Assembly (NCBI RefSeq): GCF_017811155.1
Contig: NZ_JACVCV010000002.1
Location: 248,001 to 312,000, forward strand
DNA length: 64,000 nucleotides
Reading direction: 5' to 3'
Source of the DNA: Lunatimonas salinarum
GTDB taxonomy: Bacteria > Bacteroidota > Bacteroidia > Cytophagales > Cyclobacteriaceae
Both the position numbers and the translations under genes were made by a program. Shown one piece after another: positions 29,579-38,567 of this stretch. Below the pieces are notes generated by a model. It worked only from the letters and a program-made list of their open reading frames with translations. It searched no databases and was not told where the DNA came from. The number at the start of each line of letters is the position of its first letter. Position 1 is the stretch's first letter.

Positions 29579-30074
29579 AATTTATTCCATTTTATAGTTT
29601 AAAACTGATCTATTCAATAGATTACGAACTAACTTTTAATGCCTGAAAATAAAGTTTAATCCAAAATTATGGGCAAACGAACCCAAAAGGGCGCGACTGA
29701 CCGCATTATTAACCGGTAGATACCGGCAAAATCTCCGTCGACATTTTAAAAATAGCATAATTACCTTAAAAATAAAATATCCATGTAAGAATTTTTTAAA
29801 AATTTATACACAACTAATTGCACTAATATCGAAATATTCATTTAAAATACGTTCCAAAAACGAATTCATATCGATCGACTACCGCGATTGTTCATGTCAC
29901 TTGCAACGTAATCCGGACTTACTTATTATTTTTGTGTAGACTACCTGGTATTAGGAAGCAAACGAGGAACAACTAAAACAAAAAGCATACATCAGCCTAA
30001 ACTCTCCACAAATCGCGGAGTCGGGCAGGCTTTTGGCTTCATTGTTAGCAAGGCATCTATTAAAAAATATCCCG
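29579..30074. other. 496-bp AT-rich intergenic region
   Basis: The region lies between two divergent genes. I see no gene. The part from 29740 to 29880 is very AT-rich. A promoter-like site for the sirtuin gene lies at 29901-29934. Confidence 0.6.
29901..29934 (+). promoter_or_regulatory. candidate Bacteroidota promoter for the sirtuin gene
   Basis: TTG at 29901-29903 is followed after 23 bp by TATTTTTG at 29927-29934, an exact TAnnTTTG match. The start codon is 140 bp further on, which would leave a long leader. Confidence 0.4.
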
Positions 30075-30764
30075 ATGCAAAAACTAGTCGTATTAACCGG
30101 GGCGGGGATTTCCGCCGAAAGCGGCATTGCCACCTTTAGAGACGCAAATGGCCTCTGGGAAGGACATAACGTAATGGAAGTAGCCTCTCCGGAAGGATGG
30201 AGAAAAAACAAAGAATTGGTTTTGGATTTTTACAATCAACGAAGAAAAGCTTGCCTGACAGCAAAGCCAAATGCCGCCCATCGGATACTAGCTGAACTCG
30301 AGGCAGACTTTGACGTCACCATCATCACCCAAAACGTAGACAATCTTCACGAAAAAGCCGGGTCGACCAAGATCATTCACCTTCATGGAGAACTTTTTAA
30401 ATCCCAGAGCACACTCGATCCCAGACTGGTCTACCCTATTGAAGGCTGGGAGCTGAAAGTGGGCGATAAATGCGAAATGGGATCCCAATTGCGGCCGTTT
30501 ATTGTATGGTTTGGAGAACAAGTTCCCATGATGGATGCCGCATTGGAGGCTACCCAGCAAGCAGACATTTTTGCGATAGTGGGAACCTCCCTATTGGTTT
30601 ATCCCGCCGCCAGCCTAATCGACTACGCCTCGCCAAAGATTCCTAAGTATTTAATAGACCCGATGATTGCTCGAATAAGCTCCTTGCCCAATCTCATCAA
30701 ACTGGAGGAAGCTGCCAGTACAGGTGTTGCTAGAATGGCATCGATGTTGAAGGATTTAAATTGA
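30075..30764 (+). CDS. NAD-dependent class III sirtuin deacylase, zinc cysteines missing
   Basis: A 229-residue Sir2 protein of the CobB/SIRT5 type. The start at 30075 (MQKLVVLTGAGISAESG) places the NAD-binding GAGIS at residues 9-13, where the family begins. TFRDANGLWEG, QNVDNLHEKAG (86-96) and catalytic His104 in HLHGE are present. Tyr53 and Arg56 in DFYNQRRKA match the residues that make class III sirtuins prefer succinyl or malonyl lysine. The four zinc-binding cysteines of CobB are absent: the segment between HLHGE and LRPFIVWFGE has a single Cys. The activity is expected to be desuccinylation, from family knowledge. Confidence 0.88.
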   Translation: MQKLVVLTGAGISAESGIATFRDANGLWEGHNVMEVASPEGWRKNKELVLDFYNQRRKACLTAKPNAAHRILAELEADFDVTIITQNVDNLHEKAGSTKIIHLHGELFKSQSTLDPRLVYPIEGWELKVGDKCEMGSQLRPFIVWFGEQVPMMDAALEATQQADIFAIVGTSLLVYPAASLIDYASPKIPKYLIDPMIARISSLPNLIKLEEAASTGVARMASMLKDLN

Positions 30765-30829
30765 TGGCCGAAATACAGCCATTAATCATCCATCGATACC
30801 AGCAAGTTAGTGGTTATTTTTACATGACC

Positions 30830-30862
30830 TTGCCAAAAAACGAACGGCCTTTCATACCTTTG
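30830..30862 (+). promoter_or_regulatory. Bacteroidota-type promoter for the 30912 gene
   Basis: TTG at 30830-30832 is followed after 22 bp by TACCTTTG at 30855-30862, an exact TAnnTTTG match. It is 50 bp upstream of the proposed TTG start at 30912. Confidence 0.55.
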
Positions 30863-30911
30863 AAAAGGGGCCTGCGGAAAATCGTTCTAACATTAAAATA
30901 AAATTTCTTCA

Positions 30912-31541
30912 TTGACTACGCTAGACTTACAAACCGAGAAGCAATACACTTTGGCTGGAAAGGTTCTGCTGGCCAACCTCTTGAAACTAGCGGTGGCTGG
31001 CGCTTTTATTGGATTGATGCATACCCATGATTTACTGGTTGCGTTGATTTTGGCGTTGTATGCGGCTTTATCTATTGGAAAAAAATACGTATCGGGGGCG
31101 CAGGACCGTTTTGTTTACCTCACAGGCTTTTTAATCAGTGCGGTACTTGGCGTCCTCTGTGAATTATGGGGAATCCATTTTGAACATTGGCAATACCATG
31201 ACCTGCCAGCAACGAGAGAATTCCCGTACTGGCTGCCATTCGCTTGGGGATTGGCATTTACCTACATCTACAAAATCGAAAAAGAGCTGATCGGATCCCT
31301 GCAACTAAATTCCCTGAATGGGAAAATCCTGCTGGCGCTTGTTGTCGCCATGGTCTTTCCGACTATCGGCGAAATGATCACGATCTATTTGGGCGTCTGG
31401 ACCTACCAATGGCCCTATCAAATTATTGGCGTACCCCTACTCGCCATCTTTTTGCTGATGGTATTCCATACCGGCGTTAACTTTATCATGAGCGTCACGT
31501 GCAGGAGGATGGACTGGCATGACCCTGTTTTCAACCCATAG
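30912..31541 (+). CDS. six-helix membrane protein of unknown family
   Basis: A 209-residue protein with about six hydrophobic segments (for example LLANLLKLAVAGAFIGL, LLVALILALYAALSIG, FVYLTGFLISAVLGVLCEL, ILLALVVAMVFPTIGEMITI, IIGVPLLAIFLLMVFHTGV). Charged and aromatic residues inside or beside helices (ELWGIHFEHWQYHD, FPTIGEMITIYLGVWTYQW) could form a binding site. The start is TTG at 30912; an in-frame TAA at 30894 prevents a longer version and the first ATG would remove the first helix. A matching promoter supports this. I do not recognise the family. Confidence 0.7.
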   Translation: MTTLDLQTEKQYTLAGKVLLANLLKLAVAGAFIGLMHTHDLLVALILALYAALSIGKKYVSGAQDRFVYLTGFLISAVLGVLCELWGIHFEHWQYHDLPATREFPYWLPFAWGLAFTYIYKIEKELIGSLQLNSLNGKILLALVVAMVFPTIGEMITIYLGVWTYQWPYQIIGVPLLAIFLLMVFHTGVNFIMSVTCRRMDWHDPVFNP

Positions 31542-31596
31542 ATCACCTCTGCCCCCTTGCCTTGAAATCAGTGTGTCCATCTATGTTTTTAGGCGT

Positions 31597-32388
31597 TCAT
31601 CGAACCATTGTCTCCAACGTGGCCAAGTAAACCCACTTTTGATCTCTGGATTTTAGCCCCTTTTCCACCCGCTGTCGTATAGCATCGGACATTTCCATAT
31701 CTTCGTACTCCATGGAATTGAAAAATTGCAGGTAATCTTTATACACATTCATGGTCAAATGCGTGGAACTCGCCTGACTCCCCGTAGGCAGGGCGGTTCG
31801 TAACAAGCACCAATGCTCCATAAGGTTTGCTGAAATCTTTCGCTGATGTATCGGTAAAAACACCTCCCGTTCCGCCATTTCATATTCTTCAAAATTCCCC
31901 TCAACGGCCTTCATTAGGTCAAACGAAGCCAATGTTCCAGGACTAAATTCAAACTGATCATTCGTCCTTGCGATCTCGATCATAAATGTCCGAATTGCCA
32001 AATCCCTATCATCAACCGCTCCCTTTAGCCGCTGAAGAAGCTGGCTTTCTTGAATTTGTGGAAAAGCACTTTGAGCGTACTCTATCATTACCTCCGGTTC
32101 CGTACCATTCATCATCTTAACGGGGTCACTATAATATGTGATCGTGGCAAACTGATACGCTTCCGTATCCGATCCTGTCTTCAGGGACCATAAGTCCCAA
32201 CCTTCAATATCTCCCTTCTTTATAGCCTCCCCGTACACCTTGGCCAAAAAATCCCTGTACTCTAGGTAATCCAGGGTTTTGGAAGGATCTACTCGGATAA
32301 ATTCGAAAACGAGATATCGCTTCTCTTGCGCATACATGGCATGACTCACACACAGCGCCAACATCCAAAAACTGATAAGCTTTTTCAT
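31597..32388 (-). CDS. secreted protein of unknown function
   Basis: A 263-residue protein with a clear signal peptide (MKKLISFWMLALCVSHAMYAQ). The mature part is mostly helical and charged, with no cysteines that suggest disulfides. YLVFEFIRVDPSKTLDYLEYRDFLAKVYGEAIKKGDI near the start and STHLTMNVYKDYLQFFNSMEY later recall the dimeric alpha/beta-barrel (antibiotic-monooxygenase-like) fold in tandem, but this is weak. It is convergent with the 30912 gene. Confidence 0.7.
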   Translation of the reverse strand: MKKLISFWMLALCVSHAMYAQEKRYLVFEFIRVDPSKTLDYLEYRDFLAKVYGEAIKKGDIEGWDLWSLKTGSDTEAYQFATITYYSDPVKMMNGTEPEVMIEYAQSAFPQIQESQLLQRLKGAVDDRDLAIRTFMIEIARTNDQFEFSPGTLASFDLMKAVEGNFEEYEMAEREVFLPIHQRKISANLMEHWCLLRTALPTGSQASSTHLTMNVYKDYLQFFNSMEYEDMEMSDAIRQRVEKGLKSRDQKWVYLATLETMVR

Positions 32389-32409
32389 GGTTTTTTGGGT
32401 TTAATTTCA

Positions 32410-32417
32410 CAAACTTA
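32410..32417 (-). promoter_or_regulatory. candidate -7 box for the 32388 secreted-protein gene
   Basis: The minus strand reads TAAGTTTG, matching TAnnTTTG, 22 bp upstream of the start codon. No TTG lies at the proper distance. Confidence 0.35.
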
Positions 32418-32515
32418 TTTTTACAAACAATTTAAACATTTTTTAAACCATTTGTATAATATTTTTGCCCAAATCAATGAAATCACATCGAAAGCCAATC
32501 GTACGCTCCAAAAAA

Positions 32516-33886
32516 CTAGCGCTCAAGGTATCGCTTAAACCTGTTCATCACCCAAAGGTGTATTCTGGCCTGGGTATTTAAATACAGGAACCAAGGAATG
32601 CGTGGTACAAACTCGTGAATAGCTGAGAGAATATACTTCCCATCCATCACTTCCCTAAATTCCAACCAGCCATAATCCACCCTACCTACCAACCAACCAC
32701 CACTGATATAGAATAGCTGACGCCTCTTATCACTTCGGTTACGCTCCAGGGTCAGCTGCAACATGGGAGCCGAATACCGCAACAAGTAAAAGGAGACGGT
32801 CCCATTTGATTCTTGGGTTGCGGTAATCAGGAACCTAAAAAAGGTAGGCAACCATATCTTGTATCGATTGGCTACCCAATAAGCGCTTTTATTTCGAACA
32901 TTGGGGAGACGTTGTATGCTTCGCACGGTATTTGCTACTTGCTTGAGGGGAGCGAAAGTAGGAAGGACCGCATCTTCCCTATCTCCCAATGCAATTACAA
33001 CGGCTTCTGAGTAGCTCTGGTATCCCCCTTTTTTTTCCTGAAAAGCCAGGTCCTCGGATACTGTCATGGTATGCTTTAAACTCTCAACCAAGGGAGAAAC
33101 CAATTGAGCCGGGCTCTTGCCAAAATAGCCTACCCAGAGTTTGGAAAAACCCACTGAAAAAATCGGCACAGAGAAAATAAGCCGTCGCTTGTTCATAACA
33201 GAAGCAGTTTTAACTAGCATCTCCTTATAGGACATCACTTCGGGATTGCCTACTTCAATCGGCTTCCCAAAGTATTTGGGATTGTCGAGGCAATGGTCCA
33301 TGATCTCCAATATGTCCTTCAGGGAAATTGGTTGTGTCAACGACTCTGTCCACTTCGGGCAAATCAAAACCGGCAGGCGGGAGACGAGATTTTTCATCAT
33401 GTCAAAAGATGAGCCTCCAGGCCCCACAATAATACTGGCACGGATAGCGGTCAAGGCCGGGGATTGGGATGAGAGGGTTTCCTCTACTTCGGTTCGACTG
33501 CGAAGGTGCCTGGACCAAGATTCCGGTGGTGCATCCTTGGGCAAAATCCCCCCCAGATAAATGATCTGCCGTATCCCATTTGCCTCAGCAGCACGTACAA
33601 AATTATCTGCCAAGATCAAGTCGGTATCCTCAAAACTACCTTGGTTCAGCCGGGTGGATGCCGTCATGGAGTGCACCAGATAGATTGCAATATCCACCCC
33701 ATCCAGCGCCTGCTGAGTGGAGGTAATAGAATACAGCTCTACCTGACGCCATTCTATCTGCGGGCAGGGATTGAAATCCACTTCCCTCCTACTGAGTCCA
33801 ATGAGGTGATACTTATCCTTGAACTGATCCATAAACCACCTTCCAACATATCCGGTGGCCCCGGCAATCGCGACCCTAAGCTTCAT
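32516..33886 (-). CDS. NAD(P)-binding DUF2867-domain reductase-like protein
   Basis: A 456-residue protein. The N-terminal half is an atypical short-chain-dehydrogenase/NmrA-like Rossmann domain: AGATGYVGRWFMDQF at residues 8-22, YLVHSMTAS, and IIYLGGILPKDAPP. The C-terminal part from about 320 is DUF2867, ending in GRVDYGWLEFREVMDGKYILSAIHEFVPRIPWFLY and HLWVMNRFKRYLER. Proteins of this architecture are widespread; their substrates are not established. It is next to an amine-oxidase-like flavoprotein on the same strand, 92 bp away. Confidence 0.82.
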   Translation of the reverse strand: MKLRVAIAGATGYVGRWFMDQFKDKYHLIGLSRREVDFNPCPQIEWRQVELYSITSTQQALDGVDIAIYLVHSMTASTRLNQGSFEDTDLILADNFVRAAEANGIRQIIYLGGILPKDAPPESWSRHLRSRTEVEETLSSQSPALTAIRASIIVGPGGSSFDMMKNLVSRLPVLICPKWTESLTQPISLKDILEIMDHCLDNPKYFGKPIEVGNPEVMSYKEMLVKTASVMNKRRLIFSVPIFSVGFSKLWVGYFGKSPAQLVSPLVESLKHTMTVSEDLAFQEKKGGYQSYSEAVVIALGDREDAVLPTFAPLKQVANTVRSIQRLPNVRNKSAYWVANRYKIWLPTFFRFLITATQESNGTVSFYLLRYSAPMLQLTLERNRSDKRRQLFYISGGWLVGRVDYGWLEFREVMDGKYILSAIHEFVPRIPWFLYLNTQARIHLWVMNRFKRYLER

Positions 33887-33978
33887 AAGCTATTCGTTTG
33901 AAAACATACGTAACTCCCTACCGAACATGCCATCGACAGCCCGCCACCGGAACTCGCACTCCACTACAAGCTCTGCTG

Positions 33979-35223
33979 CTATACCAGCTTCTTGGAGAGG
34001 ATGGCCTGTGCAGCAGCCCTGCCTGCCTGCATAGCTGCGTTGATAGACCCATAGAGCAGGTGATCTCCAGTAACAAAAAGGTGGTCATGAATTTGATAAT
34101 GAACCAACGGTCTGCTATACCTAAGCCCATTGACTACCGGAAGGGCTTTGGCAATGTGAAAGGTTTTAATATGCTGAAAATGAGAGGCAGCTATACCCGA
34201 CAAGGCCTCCAACTCTAAAGCTACCAATTGTTCCAATTGATCTAATTGCCCTACCTCTTTGACGATGGAGACGGAAAGCAGTGCCCTCCCATTCGATGCA
34301 TAAGATTTACTTACATCCGTCATAAAGACGATGTTATTGATCAAAAAATGAACGTCTTGAACCAAACCTATGCTGGGCTTTGCAATAAACGATTGCTGCA
34401 ACGAATAATATAACGTCGTCACCTTGCGATAACCGGAGTTATCTCTATCGTATCCTTCCACCAACCCATCAGGCCTAACCGTGAGAAGGATATCGTCTGC
34501 CGTGATGGTATCTCCCGAGGCCAAATGAATCACATTATGGGAGATTCGATCCACTTTGGTATTGAGTCTTAAAGCGGTGTTGGTGAGTCTAGAGGCCAGA
34601 AATTTGGGGATTTCGCCCATCCCCTTTGCAGGTATCGCCGCATGCCCTTCACTAAACATCTTGAAAACAAATTCAAACATCCGAGAGGAAGTCTCTAGTT
34701 TCTCTTCCAAAAAAATCCCCCTAAAAAATGGAATAAAGAAGTTATCCAGTATCCTATCCGAAAATCCTCGTTTTTTCAGGTAGTCCATCGTGGGCATTTC
34801 AGGGCTCTGAAAAATGGCTTCCACATGTTTTGCCTTCAATTCCTTGGTTAGCTGAAAAATCCGGAGCTTATCCAGAACTGAGCCCACCTTTGAGAAAACC
34901 ATCGCCGGCAAACGCCAGGGATTTCTCAACGGATCGTACACAGAAAACGTGTCTCCAGGTTTAAAGATCACAGCACCAGGAAGGAAGGTCTTCAAATCCA
35001 ACGTCTCATAATCCAGATAAGCCTTTGCTTCCGGATAAGCGGTCAGAAGCACTTGAAACCCGTGATCCAAGGCATACCCATCTTCATAATCGGTTTTAAC
35101 ACGGCCGCCCACTCGGTCTGACTCCTCCAAAATTACAGGAGACAACCCGGCTCTTTCCAGTTCCAAAGCAGCAACCAGGCCAGAAATGCCGGCACCGATG
35201 ATGAATGTTTTTCGATCTGTCAT
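33979..35223 (-). CDS. amine-oxidase/phytoene-desaturase-like flavoprotein
   Basis: A 414-residue FAD-dependent oxidoreductase. The dinucleotide-binding loop IIGAGISGLVAALELERAG is at residues 8-26 and is followed by EESDRVGGRVKTDYEDGYALDHGFQVL, the classic flavin amine oxidase/desaturase start. The C-terminal FAD motif is HLFVTGDHLLYGSINAAMQAGRAAAQAIL. It is similar in type to protoporphyrinogen and carotenoid desaturase relatives; no carotenoid genes are near. It precedes the DUF2867 gene in the transcription direction. Confidence 0.82.
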   Translation of the reverse strand: MTDRKTFIIGAGISGLVAALELERAGLSPVILEESDRVGGRVKTDYEDGYALDHGFQVLLTAYPEAKAYLDYETLDLKTFLPGAVIFKPGDTFSVYDPLRNPWRLPAMVFSKVGSVLDKLRIFQLTKELKAKHVEAIFQSPEMPTMDYLKKRGFSDRILDNFFIPFFRGIFLEEKLETSSRMFEFVFKMFSEGHAAIPAKGMGEIPKFLASRLTNTALRLNTKVDRISHNVIHLASGDTITADDILLTVRPDGLVEGYDRDNSGYRKVTTLYYSLQQSFIAKPSIGLVQDVHFLINNIVFMTDVSKSYASNGRALLSVSIVKEVGQLDQLEQLVALELEALSGIAASHFQHIKTFHIAKALPVVNGLRYSRPLVHYQIHDHLFVTGDHLLYGSINAAMQAGRAAAQAILSKKLV

Positions 35224-35234
35224 ATCAGATAGGT

Positions 35235-36680
35235 TTATTCCGAAATGTTTTTCCTGACTCGAAACTTGGGCGGCTTCGATTCCCCTTTTTCGGGCTCCTT
35301 GGGAGAATGGCGGACTTCAGAGGTATCCTGTGCAGCCGCTTCGGGGCTTTTCCGAGACGGAAAACGTTTGGGCTTTTTCATTGGATTACGGACTTCATCT
35401 GCCGGCGAATCAGCTTCAAGCTTCACATTAGGCGAAGACCTCTTTTTTTGATGCCCTCCCTTTTTGAAGTTACCCCCGCGCTTTCCCTGCGGTTGATTTT
35501 GATTACCATCCTTGTGACTGGAATGCGGGGCAACAGAAGGCCCTTCTCCCAACTCCTCTGGTAGTGGCAACTTGGTAATTTCCATTCCAATAAGTCTTTC
35601 GATATTCGCATACTTGTATCGATCCTTATCATTTACCAACGTGATGGCAGTGCCCTCCTTCTGAGCCCTTGCCGTTCTTCCTACGCGATGCACGTAATCT
35701 TCTGGATCATTAGGTGTGTCAAAATTGATTACCAATTCGATATCCTCCACGTCAATGCCTCTCGATAAAATATCCGTAGCTACTAGAATTTTCACTTTTT
35801 TACTCTTAAAAGCCGACATGATCTTTTCCCGCTCTGATTGGTCCAGATCGGCATGGAATGCCTCAACATCAAAGCTTTTCCGAAGCACTTTGAATAGGGA
35901 CTTTACCTTATCTTTTGTAGAACAAAAAACAATGACTGCTTCATAGGGCTTTTGCCGGAGAATGTGCAAGATTAGCCCCTCCTTCTGGGTATCGTAAGCC
36001 AAATACACAAACTGGGCGACGCCTTTGGCTGTCTTGCCCAATGCAATGGAAATCTCCTGAGGGTCTACGAGGATCTGCTGGGAAAACTTCCGGATCTTCT
36101 GGGGCATAGTGGCCGAAAAAAGCAGTGTTTGCCGCTTCTTGGGCAGGTAGTTGACTATGGTAAGCAAATCTTCCGAAAAGCCCATGTCCATCATGCGATC
36201 CGCTTCGTCCAAAACCAAGTACCGAAGGCTGTCCATTTTGATCTTTCCGCCTTGAAGGAGAGCGATTAACCTGCCCGGGGTTGCCACCACAATCTCCGCT
36301 CCCATCTCGAGAGCCTTCTTCTGTTGTTCCCAAGTAGCACCGTCTCCTCCACCGTAAATTGGAATGGAACTAATTCCCAAAAAATAAGCCAGGCCTTGAA
36401 TCTGCTGGTCAATCTGTATGGCGAGCTCCCGTGTAGGAGCTAGGATTAGAACGTTTACCCCAGAGGTCTGTCGAGATGCGATGTGATGCAGAATAGGCAG
36501 AATAAATGCTGCGGTCTTGCCGGTACCTGTCTGGGCGGTGGCTATTAGGTCCTTGCCGGATAATATCACCGGAATTGCCTGCTGTTGGATAGGGGTGGGG
36601 GTCTCAAAACCCATGGCGTCCAGCCCTTCCTGCAAAGCCTCTATCAGGCCAAAATCCTTGAATGTAACTTTATTTTCCAT
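35235..36680 (-). CDS. DEAD-box ATP-dependent RNA helicase
   Basis: A 481-residue RNA helicase. The start at 36680 (MENKVTFKDFGL) is preferred because the Q-motif begins here; an in-frame ATG at 36803 adds 41 unrelated residues. Motifs are TPTPIQQQAIP, AQTGTGKTAAF, PTRELA, VLDEADRMMDMGF, FSATMP, ILVATDILSRGIDVEDIELV and HRVGRTARA. The last 100 residues are a low-complexity basic tail rich in K, R, P, S and Q, typical of RhlE-like helicases. It probably acts in ribosome assembly or RNA turnover. A small stem-loop at 36864-36881 lies in its presumed leader. Confidence 0.92.
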   Translation of the reverse strand: MENKVTFKDFGLIEALQEGLDAMGFETPTPIQQQAIPVILSGKDLIATAQTGTGKTAAFILPILHHIASRQTSGVNVLILAPTRELAIQIDQQIQGLAYFLGISSIPIYGGGDGATWEQQKKALEMGAEIVVATPGRLIALLQGGKIKMDSLRYLVLDEADRMMDMGFSEDLLTIVNYLPKKRQTLLFSATMPQKIRKFSQQILVDPQEISIALGKTAKGVAQFVYLAYDTQKEGLILHILRQKPYEAVIVFCSTKDKVKSLFKVLRKSFDVEAFHADLDQSEREKIMSAFKSKKVKILVATDILSRGIDVEDIELVINFDTPNDPEDYVHRVGRTARAQKEGTAITLVNDKDRYKYANIERLIGMEITKLPLPEELGEGPSVAPHSSHKDGNQNQPQGKRGGNFKKGGHQKKRSSPNVKLEADSPADEVRNPMKKPKRFPSRKSPEAAAQDTSEVRHSPKEPEKGESKPPKFRVRKNISE

Positions 36681-37244
36681 TTGGTAAGTAACTATTATAC
36701 CCGACCACACAGCGCTTGCTGGTCGGACAATGTTTAGATGAATAACCCACAGGGTATACCGTTGTTTTCTTTCTGATATCCTTGTGGGGTGAGTAAAATG
36801 CACTAATCCTGCCGAAACACCGAAAAAAACAGGAAAAGCAACAGGTCTCCGTCCATCAAAATCTAGCCTAAAAGTAGGCTAATTTTATCGGTAATACAAC
36901 CTTGGGTAATATTTATACCCAATAGGAAGAAAATGTCCGATCGGCATAGAGGATAGTAAAGCCGACGAAATCAAAAAATCTACCACCCCATTGGCAAATA
37001 CCAAACGACCTAGGCCAGTCATCCCTTCATCCTAGATACGAAAAAACAACTTGCAGTGAATAGATAATATACAAATAAAACCAATCAGATTATTTTTCAA
37101 CCCTTTTTACTCCAATATTTTGCATTTGTTGATTTTTATGGTTTAAATTTAAACCATCATAACAGCTTCTAAAAACCCAGAGTACACCTTTTCACTAGTG
37201 GCATTACCATATGCCAGATTTAACCACTAACACTTCCTTTCACC
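36681..37244. other. 564-bp intergenic region with two inverted repeats
   Basis: The region separates the helicase and the permuted flavoprotein. It contains TAGCCTA-AAAG-TAGGCTA (36864-36881) and a perfect 20-bp palindrome at 37138-37157. I see no gene. The segment from about 37060 to 37160 is AT-rich and probably holds the promoter of the downstream gene. Confidence 0.55.
37138..37157. promoter_or_regulatory. perfect 20-bp palindrome, operator candidate
   Basis: ATGGTTTAAATTTAAACCAT is fully self-complementary and lies 88-107 bp upstream of the flavoprotein start at 37245. Its size fits a binding site for a dimeric regulator. No regulator gene is adjacent. Confidence 0.45.
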
Positions 37245-38399
37245 ATGAGTCATCCACGCAGGGACTTTATCAAAAAATTATCCGTGGCTGCTATCGGTTC
37301 CGGAGTCCTGGGAACAAGCCTTTCAGTACAGGCTAGCAGTTACAAGAATTACCACATCCATTCCCGTTTAAAACTTCCCAAAGTAAAGGTATCTGAAGAT
37401 CGTGTGATCAAAGAGACGGTCGGTTTACGCCCATTTCGCCTGAGTGGGCCACGTGTAGAAAGCCAGCAATTGGGCAACAAAACCATTGTGCACAACTATG
37501 GTCACGGTGGCAGTGGCTGGTCCCTCTCATGGGGTACCGCGATGATCGCCGCGGAATTGGTACAGCAAACCAAAGCCAAGCAAGTAGCCGTGATGGGCTG
37601 CGGGGTAGTAGGGCTAGCTACCGCGAGAACCCTTCAGCAAAAAGGGCATGAGGTGACCATTTTCACTAAAGACACCTACCCGAACATCACCTCTGCGATG
37701 GCTACTGGCACATGGTCACCAACTTCCAGACTGGTACACCCAAGCAAGGTGACGCCAGAATTTGCGGACATGTACCAAAAGGCCTGTACTCATTCCTATA
37801 AAACGTTCCAACGTTTACTAGGCCTCAATCACGTAGTGGATTGGATGGAAAATTACCGAATCCACTCTGGTGAAGAAAGACGCAGCGACTACGCTGACGA
37901 GCTACGCTCTAAGCTGGTTACTCCTGAAGTGGATTTTTACCCCAAAGCGGTACAACTTCCCAGAAAAGAAAATCCCTTCAAATACCCGACAGTAAGTAGA
38001 AGCCCTACGACGATTTTCAACATCCCCGCTTACCTAAAGATGTTGAGGGACGACTTTTTACTTGCGGGCGGCAAAATTGAAATCAAGACCTTTATGAAGC
38101 CCGAGGACGTGGATGCACTTCCGCATAAATGCGTTGTAAACTGCACAGGGCTGGGGGCACAGGAGATCTTTGGCGATGAAGAACTGATGCCAGTGTCTGG
38201 TCAGCTTTGCTTCCTGATACCCCAACCGGAACTTACCTACCGGGCAAACATGGGCGGGGTCTACTTCATTCCTCGTGAAGACGGAATCATGCTAGGAGGG
38301 AATGGTATCGACGGAAATTGGGATACTACCCCAGACCCGTTGGTGAAGGAAAAATACCTGAGTACGGTGGCTGAAATGATGAAAAATCTCAGAGCCTAA
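37245..38399 (+). CDS. exported circularly permuted D-amino-acid-oxidase-like flavoprotein
   Basis: A 384-residue FAD protein with a twin-arginine signal (HPRRDFIKKLSVAAIGSGVLG). The order of motifs is unusual. LRPFR (61-65) and HNYGHGGSGWSLSWG (83-97), which in D-amino-acid oxidase lie near the C-terminus, here come before the FAD-binding loop GCGVVG (118-123), which is normally N-terminal. The chain then follows the usual order and ends just after YFIPREDGIMLGGNG, where the oxidase would continue into GLRP. The protein therefore looks circularly permuted. All expected motif groups are present, so an active oxidase acting on an amine or amino acid in the periplasm is plausible. Confidence 0.8.
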   Translation: MSHPRRDFIKKLSVAAIGSGVLGTSLSVQASSYKNYHIHSRLKLPKVKVSEDRVIKETVGLRPFRLSGPRVESQQLGNKTIVHNYGHGGSGWSLSWGTAMIAAELVQQTKAKQVAVMGCGVVGLATARTLQQKGHEVTIFTKDTYPNITSAMATGTWSPTSRLVHPSKVTPEFADMYQKACTHSYKTFQRLLGLNHVVDWMENYRIHSGEERRSDYADELRSKLVTPEVDFYPKAVQLPRKENPFKYPTVSRSPTTIFNIPAYLKMLRDDFLLAGGKIEIKTFMKPEDVDALPHKCVVNCTGLGAQEIFGDEELMPVSGQLCFLIPQPELTYRANMGGVYFIPREDGIMLGGNGIDGNWDTTPDPLVKEKYLSTVAEMMKNLRA

Positions 38400-38567
38400 T
38401 CATGCTGACAGTACTAGCAGCCCTTTTTCCACCCGGCTGACTAAATCCACTGGCAAATAAAGGTAGGTTGTCTATGCAAGGAACCATGTGCCCTGCGTGC
38501 TGTAGGCAGGGAATCTCCTTTATTCTTCCCGACAGGCATTCGCCTCTTTAGAATCAATGACGAAGAT

